NCBI GenBank assembly: GCA_009703165.1
Contig: WLGP01000011.1
Span: 1 to 11,869 of the forward strand
Source of the DNA: Actinomycetota bacterium
GTDB taxonomy: Bacteria > Actinomycetota > Actinomycetes > Nanopelagicales > Nanopelagicaceae
Length of the DNA stretch: 11,869 bases
Reading direction: 5' to 3'
Shown: one piece after another, positions 8,722 to 11,869 of the stretch
Numbering within the stretch: position 1 is the first letter of the stretch
How the letters are laid out: every line of letters begins with the position of its first letter
Program-made: the position numbers and the translations under genes
The notes under the pieces: model-generated
What the model saw: the letters and a program-made list of their open reading frames with translations, nothing else
Told to the model about the DNA's origin: nothing
Databases searched by the model: none

Positions 8722-8740
8722 TTGAGGTAGATCACCTCAA
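8722..8740. promoter_or_regulatory. 19-bp palindrome TTGAGGTAGATCACCTCAA (operator candidate)
   Basis: Perfect 7-bp arms TTGAGGT/ACCTCAA flank a 5-bp centre AGATC. The site lies 24 bp after the DUF3046 stop and 16 bp upstream of the -35 box of the leader-peptide promoter, centred near -61 relative to the predicted transcription start. That position suits an activator site. It could instead be a weak terminator for the housekeeping operon, but no T-run follows and the stem has only 3 G-C pairs. Confidence 0.5.
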
Positions 8741-8756
8741 TTTAGTGGCACAGAAA

Positions 8757-8785
8757 TTGATTTGGTTGGTCTTTAAATCTAAAGT
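8757..8785 (+). promoter_or_regulatory. Promoter of the leader-peptide/rhodanese/permease operon
   Basis: TTGATT (8757-8762) and TAAAGT (8780-8785) are separated by exactly 17 bp. The -10 ends 6 nt before the leader ATG at 8792, so transcription would start at or next to that ATG and give a leaderless message. This is the best-formed promoter in the window. Confidence 0.65.
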
Positions 8786-8791
8786 ACAGCC

Positions 8792-8851
8792 ATGTTTACA
8801 AAACGACGCGCGATTGATTACTGCCGCGTTGCAACATCTATTTGTTGCTAA
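8792..8851 (+). CDS. Cysteine-type leader peptide (19 aa)
   Basis: The ORF encodes MFTKRRAIDYCRVATSICC with cysteines at 11, 18 and 19; the last two codons (TGT TGC) immediately precede TAA. It fits the actinobacterial leader-peptide pattern with R-R-x-x-D-x-x-R-V near the start and terminal cysteines, found upstream of sulfur-assimilation genes in mycobacteria and streptomycetes and shown in mycobacteria to act as a cysteine-responsive attenuator. It sits 78 nt upstream of a thiosulfate sulfurtransferase gene, directly after a good promoter and apparently without a 5' UTR. Family membership is recalled rather than searched, but motif, length and context agree. Confidence 0.75.
   Translation: MFTKRRAIDYCRVATSICC
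8831..8848 (+). promoter_or_regulatory. RNA hairpin over the leader peptide's Cys codons
   Basis: GCAACA (8831-8836) and TGTTGC (8843-8848) form a perfect 6-bp stem with loop TCTATT. The 3' arm is exactly the two terminal Cys codons. A ribosome stalled there would prevent the stem from forming. A pyrimidine-rich stretch follows (about 8855-8892); TTCTCT at 8884-8889 can pair with the rhodanese ribosome binding site AGAGGA at 8919-8924 (one G-U pair). Confidence 0.45.
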
Positions 8852-8918
8852 TTGACTTTTCGCACCCGCTTTTCTATTTGCTTTTCTCTTTAACTAAACC
8901 ACAACACACTACAAAAAT

Positions 8919-8924
8919 AGAGGA
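8919..8924 (+). promoter_or_regulatory. Ribosome binding site of the rhodanese gene
   Basis: AGAGGA lies 5 nt before ATG 8930. It may be sequestered by TTCTCT at 8884-8889, which would make it the target of leader-peptide control. Confidence 0.6.
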
Positions 8925-8929
8925 TTACT

Positions 8930-9886
8930 ATGTTTACACTCAATAAGAAGGTAATTGCAGCGGCATCATCGCTTGCAGTTTTAGCACTCACAGCAACATC
9001 ATTTACACCAGCACAGGCTGCTCCAAAGAATCAGGCACGCTCCGTCGTTTCAGCAGATTGGGTTGAGAAGAATCTCAACGATCCAAAGGTAGTTATCGTT
9101 GAGGTCAGCACAGAGCCTGGCATCTACGAGCGCGGCCACATTCAGAACGCTGTAAAAATCTCATGGCATACAGATCTCGTTGATACTGTAAATCGCGATG
9201 TTGTTTCAGCGGCAAAGTTCCAGAAGTTTGCACAGAACTCTGGAATTAGCGCCGATTCAACAATCGTTCTCTACGGAGATAAGAACAACTGGTTTGCAGC
9301 ATGGGGTGCGTGGATCTTTAACCTTTACGGCGCTAAGGATGTCCGCATCCTCGATGGTGGCCGCGTTAAGTGGGAGAAGGATGGTCGCGCCATGACAACT
9401 GCCGTCCCAACAAAGCCAAAGGGTAACTTCACAAGTACTCGTCTAGATAAGAGCCTTCGCGCAACGCTGCTACAGGATGTTATCCCAGTGGCAAAGAAGC
9501 GCGTCAAGGCTGATTTGATTGATATTCGTTCAGCAGATGAGTTCAGCGGCAAGATCTTTGCACCAGCTGGCTTCCAGGAGCTTGCAGTTCGCGCCGGACA
9601 CATCCCAGGTGCTATCAACGTCCCATGGGGTCTTAACGTCAACGCTGATGGAACCTTTAAGACAGTTGCTGAGTTGAAGAAGCTCTATGCCGATCGCGGA
9701 GTAGATGGCAAGCAGCCAATCATTACCTACTGCCGCATTGGTGAGCGCTCATCACTTACCTGGTTTGTATTGAGCGAAATCCTTGGCTATGACGTCAAGA
9801 ATTACGATGGCTCATGGACTGAATACGGAAACACTGTCGGTGTTCCAATTTCAAATCCTTCAGGAACTGTATGGGGAGCTAACTAA
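8930..9886 (+). CDS. Exported two-domain rhodanese (thiosulfate sulfurtransferase, CysA/SseA type)
   Basis: This 318-residue protein has a Sec signal peptide (basic NKK, hydrophobic core about 8-22, AQA before a likely cut after residue 30), so it should act outside the membrane. Two rhodanese domains follow (about 37-155 and 175-310). The first has YGDKNNWFAAWGAW with no cysteine, the usual inactive structural domain. The second carries the active loop C268-RIGERSS, followed by TWFVLSEILGY and VKNYDGSWTEYG. It closely resembles mycobacterial CysA-type thiosulfate sulfurtransferases, which to my knowledge lack such a signal peptide. It transfers sulfane sulfur from thiosulfate to an acceptor; the acceptor here is unknown. 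Its stop overlaps the permease's apparent ATT start. Confidence 0.92.
   Translation: MFTLNKKVIAAASSLAVLALTATSFTPAQAAPKNQARSVVSADWVEKNLNDPKVVIVEVSTEPGIYERGHIQNAVKISWHTDLVDTVNRDVVSAAKFQKFAQNSGISADSTIVLYGDKNNWFAAWGAWIFNLYGAKDVRILDGGRVKWEKDGRAMTTAVPTKPKGNFTSTRLDKSLRATLLQDVIPVAKKRVKADLIDIRSADEFSGKIFAPAGFQELAVRAGHIPGAINVPWGLNVNADGTFKTVAELKKLYADRGVDGKQPIITYCRIGERSSLTWFVLSEILGYDVKNYDGSWTEYGNTVGVPISNPSGTVWGAN
9873..9878 (+). promoter_or_regulatory. Ribosome binding site for the permease, deciding an ATT start
   Basis: GGGGAG lies inside the last rhodanese codons, 7 nt before ATT 9886. No conventional start codon in any frame sits at a suitable distance, so the site supports ATT 9886 as the true start. 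Confidence 0.6.
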
Positions 9887-11121
9887 TTACTACAGATACT
9901 AACTTTGATAGAGGTTCTGGATCTTCCGGAACCTCTATTGAGGCTTCTACCTGGAGTCGCGGTGATACCTATCGCACGATAGCCGCAGCCATTCTCGCGC
10001 TATCGCTACTGGCAGGAGCATATGTTCTCTCTGGAACAGAGGGAACTGGTGCACAAGCTTCTTTCTCACTTCTTATCGGTGCAGCGCTCGGCCTGATCTT
10101 CGAAAGAGCGCGCTTCTGTTTCTTCTGTATCTTCCGCGATGCAATCGAAGATAAGAACACAACGCCGCTCCTTTCAGTACTGACTGCCATCGCCGCCGGA
10201 AGTATTGGATATGCCATTCTCTTTGGCCAATTTCTTCCAGATACATCAACTGAATTCTTTCCACCCAATGCCCACATCGGTCCAGTCAGCTGGGTGCTGA
10301 TTCTGGCCGGCTTACTCTTTGGACTTGGAATGACGCTCTCTGGTGCATGCATCAGTGGTCATATCTATCGCATCGGCCAGGGATCTCTTCGCGCAATTCC
10401 TGCCCTTCTTGGCTCACTTATTGGTTTTGGTTTAGGTTTTGCATCGTGGAATAGCCTCTATCTTTCAGCGCTGAGCGAGGCACCAAAGACATGGCTTCCC
10501 CATACATTTGGATACGCTGGATCCCTTGTCATTACATTTGCGATCTTAGGTGCGATCTATCTCTTTGCTCGTAAGTGGGGAACTTCCTCTGAAAACATTT
10601 CAGCACCAGCGACAGGTTCGCTCTACACCAGATTGATCATTAATCGCTGGCCACCGCTTCTATCTGGCGCTCTCGTTGGAATCGTCGGAACAGTTGCCTA
10701 TCTTCGTATTGAGCCTCTTGGCGTTACAAGACAGCTCAGCACAACAGCACGCACACTTCTTTCAGATCGTGGTTATCTTCCTGAAACTCTCGAAGGTCTC
10801 GATGTGATGAAGGGATGCATCGCTGTCATCAGCTCAACCATTACAAATAATGGTTGGTTAATCATCGGCATCTTGGTCGCATCCCTTGCTGCAGCGCTGG
10901 CTGGAAATAGATTTAAACTTCAAGAGATCACTTTGCGCAATGGATTTACCGCCCTGCTTGGCGGAATTCTTCTTGGCTGGTCATCCATGATCGCACTTGG
11001 TTGCACAGTAGGTGTTCTTCTCTCAGGAACACAGGCCTTTGCACTCTCTGGCTGGGTCTTCTGTGCAACGGTCTTTATTGGAACAGTTCTTGGTGTGAAG
11101 TTAAAGCTTCATAAGCTTTAA
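9886..11121 (+). CDS. tsuA: YeeE/YedE-family thiosulfate permease (TsuA-like), apparent ATT start
   Basis: This integral membrane protein of about 411 residues would import thiosulfate (or another small sulfur compound). Two internally related halves carry family motifs: ERARFCFFCIFRD (C78, C81), GMTLSGACISGHIYRIGQG (C155), MKGCIAV (C311), and IALGCTVGVLLSG (C373); TsuA proteins pass thiosulfate along conserved cysteines. The reading frame is open from 9883, and homology to the first membrane helices (from about residue 29) requires a start before 9970. No ATG, GTG or TTG occurs in frame until GTG 10294, which would delete the first helices and the first cysteine motif. ATT 9886 overlaps the rhodanese stop (TAATT), sits 7 nt after GGGGAG, and yields a TTDTNFD N-terminus. 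The alternatives are a -1 frameshift fusion or a sequencing error of TAATG. Confidence 0.85.
   Translation: MTTDTNFDRGSGSSGTSIEASTWSRGDTYRTIAAAILALSLLAGAYVLSGTEGTGAQASFSLLIGAALGLIFERARFCFFCIFRDAIEDKNTTPLLSVLTAIAAGSIGYAILFGQFLPDTSTEFFPPNAHIGPVSWVLILAGLLFGLGMTLSGACISGHIYRIGQGSLRAIPALLGSLIGFGLGFASWNSLYLSALSEAPKTWLPHTFGYAGSLVITFAILGAIYLFARKWGTSSENISAPATGSLYTRLIINRWPPLLSGALVGIVGTVAYLRIEPLGVTRQLSTTARTLLSDRGYLPETLEGLDVMKGCIAVISSTITNNGWLIIGILVASLAAALAGNRFKLQEITLRNGFTALLGGILLGWSSMIALGCTVGVLLSGTQAFALSGWVFCATVFIGTVLGVKLKLHKL
9908..9938 (+). other. 13-bp RNA hairpin at the start of the permease gene
   Basis: ATAGAGGTTC (9908-9917) pairs perfectly with GAACCTCTAT (9929-9938), extended inward by TGG/CCG (one G-U pair) around the 5-nt loop ATCTT. 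The stem begins 22 nt downstream of the ATT start and encodes the Gly/Ser-rich residues DRGSGSSGTSI. No T-run follows, so it is not a canonical terminator. It may attenuate read-through, stabilise the rhodanese 3' end, or affect initiation at the weak start codon. Confidence 0.65.
11101..11121. terminator. Palindromic hairpin at the convergent permease/yaaA junction
   Basis: Perfect 9-bp arms TTAAAGCTT (11101-11109) and AAGCTTTAA (11113-11121) flank a 3-nt loop CAT. The right arm ends in the permease stop codon. It can form on transcripts from both sides, so a bidirectional terminator is the simplest reading. It has only 2 G-C pairs per arm and no T-run, so termination strength is doubtful. 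Confidence 0.4.
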
Positions 11122-11679
11122 TCACACTGCAATTACTTCCAACACCCACGGTTGATCACCTGTTGGCGGTGTCAGCGCACAGGGATATTTTTCAGAGACG
11201 ATAGCGTAGATATCTTCAGGAGTCTTTGTGATTGAGCGGCTAGTCAGAAGCGCCCTAGCTACCTCACCACGAGTCTTCTTTGACATGTGTGTAATGACTT
11301 TTCGCTCTCCATCAACCACTGTTGATGCACGAATTGCAACGGTGACATCACATGGAGCGCTCCATACCGCTTGATATGTAGATGAACGACAGTCGACAAT
11401 CAAATCTTTCTTGTATCCGGCTAACTTCTTTTCGACCACTGGGCGCATTACAACGTTATTGATCTTCTCTTTATAGAACTCGATGCGATCACTCGGAGCT
11501 AGCGCTCCATATTTTGCCGAGATGATGACAACTGATTTCTCACAACGCGCTTTGGCACTTGGTGAGAGCGTTGGGTAATCCAGTGCCTTGTAGAGAACTC
11601 CGCTATAGACAGCGATCGCAGGCTGGGCTCCGTTGGGGGTCGGGTTCTTGCCTTCAGATGGTGGCAAGAGGATCAACAT
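11122..11679 (-). CDS. yaaA: YaaA family protein (DUF328), compact form
   Basis: The protein is 185 residues, against about 240-260 for typical YaaA. The family N-terminus MLILLPPSEGK is intact and the later core is recognisable: AVYSGVLYKALDYPTLSP, IISAKYGALAPSDRIEFYKEKI, VDCRSSTYQAVW and ITHMSKKTRGEVARALL (matching the KKARG segment of E. coli YaaA). The helical region normally between PPSEGK and YSGVLY (some 50-60 residues) is missing. E. coli YaaA limits intracellular iron and oxidative DNA damage under peroxide stress and binds DNA. An upstream in-frame ATG at 11814 would add 45 residues but is rejected because MLILLPPSEGK is the normal start. Its stop codon is directly adjacent to the permease stop. 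Confidence 0.85.
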   Translation of the reverse strand: MLILLPPSEGKNPTPNGAQPAIAVYSGVLYKALDYPTLSPSAKARCEKSVVIISAKYGALAPSDRIEFYKEKINNVVMRPVVEKKLAGYKKDLIVDCRSSTYQAVWSAPCDVTVAIRASTVVDGERKVITHMSKKTRGEVARALLTSRSITKTPEDIYAIVSEKYPCALTPPTGDQPWVLEVIAV

Positions 11680-11741
11680 GGGGCCATTCTGGGGCGCGCA
11701 GAGGCTCTGGCAGGGGAGAAGGGGCGACACGCCGCCTGTGA

Positions 11742-11763
11742 TGTCAGTGGGCGGTGCTAGTTT
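11742..11763 (+). promoter_or_regulatory. RecA-NDp (PafBC-dependent) DNA-damage promoter
   Basis: TGTCAGTG (11742-11749), an 8-bp spacer and TAGTTT (11758-11763) match the mycobacterial RecA-NDp consensus tTGTCRGTg-N8-TAnnnT at every defined position except the weakly conserved first T. This promoter class is LexA-independent and is activated by PafBC after DNA damage. It points right, with transcription starting near 11770, so its gene lies at or beyond the window edge. Confidence 0.78.
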
Positions 11764-11764
11764 T

Positions 11765-11778
11765 CGAACAGGTGTTCG
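11765..11778. promoter_or_regulatory. LexA-binding SOS box
   Basis: CGAACAGGTGTTCG is a canonical actinobacterial SOS box (CGAAC-N4-GTTCG, perfect half-sites). It begins 1 bp after the -10 and covers the predicted transcription start, an ideal position for repression. Combined with the PafBC motif it makes a doubly controlled DNA-damage promoter. Confidence 0.88.
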
Positions 11779-11869
11779 GATACCCTTATACCTGTTCAAC
11801 CAGAGCGGTTCCATCTTCCGCCCACAGCTCTTCCCCAGATGCTGTGGTCCGTCGGTGGGTCTCCGTACC

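Larger units (their letters stand above)
11680..11785. other. GC-rich non-coding gap between yaaA and an SOS gene to the right
   Basis: I counted 56 G/C in the 80 bases 11681-11760 (70%), far above the rest of the window. It holds the 5' region of yaaA (leftward) and the DNA-damage promoter (rightward). CCGCC (11732-11736) and GGCGG (11750-11754) can pair around the PafBC motif. No RNA gene is recognised. Confidence 0.5.

Noticed and set aside
8852..8880. Second promoter TTGACT-17-TATTTG between leader and rhodanese
   Set aside because: The -35 is good, but the -10 lacks the conserved final T. The stretch is better explained as a pyrimidine-rich attenuator region.
10294..11121. Permease beginning at GTG 10294
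   Set aside because: This would remove the first membrane helices and the ERARFCFFC motif, which are clearly encoded upstream in the same frame.
11680..11814. 45-residue N-terminal extension of YaaA from ATG 11814
   Set aside because: It is in frame, but MLILLPPSEGK at 11679 is the family's normal N-terminus, and the extension reads through the SOS box and promoter.
11786..11869. Possible 3' end of a leftward gene (27 codons, ...SGEELWAEDGTALVEQV then TAA)
   Set aside because: It reads plausibly as protein, but 27 open codons are expected by chance often enough, no family is recognised, and a strong rightward promoter starts just before its stop and would run antisense to it. It needs sequence to the right.
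11772..11869. Leaderless rightward start at GTG 11772 for the SOS gene
   Set aside because: The position fits the predicted transcription start and the frame is open to the edge, but the translation (Ser/Pro/Ala-rich, MFGYPYTCS...) resembles no SOS protein I know. ATG 11839 is another equally unproven start.
1..11869. CRISPR arrays, insertion sequences, tRNA or rRNA genes, prophage or defence genes
   Set aside because: No repeat–spacer pattern, transposase, terminal inverted repeats, tRNA cloverleaf or rRNA sequence was recognised on either strand.

Overview
The window is a stretch of an actinobacterial chromosome, probably from a streamlined, moderate-GC lineage such as freshwater Nanopelagicales (the acI group). 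The evidence is gene order and protein similarity recalled from memory. The order dapA–RNase J–ftsK–HTH/DUF4115 protein–rimO–pgsA–cinA–clgR–…–DUF3046 is a classic actinobacterial core block. Base composition looks near 45-50% GC, far below Streptomyces or Mycobacterium. The genus assignment is inference.

Positions 1-8698 form a dense, co-directional (+) housekeeping block: the 3' end of dapA (lysine/peptidoglycan precursor), RNase J (RNA decay), FtsK (chromosome translocation at the septum), a RodZ-like membrane HTH protein, RimO (ribosomal S12 modification), PgsA (phosphatidylglycerol synthesis), a stand-alone CinA C-terminal domain, the proteostasis regulator ClgR, a TetR-type regulator and a small DUF3046 protein. 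Genes are separated by a few bases or overlap. The starts of ftsK and rimO lie 7 nt after TAnnnT -10-like hexamers, which suggests leaderless transcripts.

Positions 8699-11121 hold the most interesting unit, a compact sulfur-acquisition operon. A TTGATT-17-TAAAGT promoter sits directly in front of a 19-codon cysteine-containing leader peptide (MFTKRRAIDYCRVATSICC), whose final Cys codons lie in an RNA hairpin. It is followed by an exported two-domain rhodanese (CysA/SseA-type thiosulfate sulfurtransferase) and a YeeE/YedE-family (TsuA-like) thiosulfate permease. The permease has no ATG, GTG or TTG start in its first 136 codons. It appears to start at an ATT that overlaps the rhodanese stop (TAATT), 7 nt after a strong GGGGAG ribosome binding site, and a 13-bp hairpin follows 22 nt later. 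The proposed logic is that cysteine shortage stalls the leader ribosome and raises expression of thiosulfate processing and uptake.

Positions 11122-11869 are different. A leftward, unusually short YaaA protein abuts the permease stop codon to stop codon across a 21-bp palindrome. Beyond it comes a GC-rich gap (about 70% GC) that carries a rightward DNA-damage promoter: a perfect RecA-NDp/PafBC motif (TGTCAGTG-N8-TAGTTT) followed at once by a canonical LexA box (CGAACAGGTGTTCG). The SOS gene it serves starts at or beyond the right edge. Because recA usually follows DUF3046 in actinobacteria, the sulfur operon plus yaaA may be an insertion that separated DUF3046 from the SOS gene to the right; this is inference.
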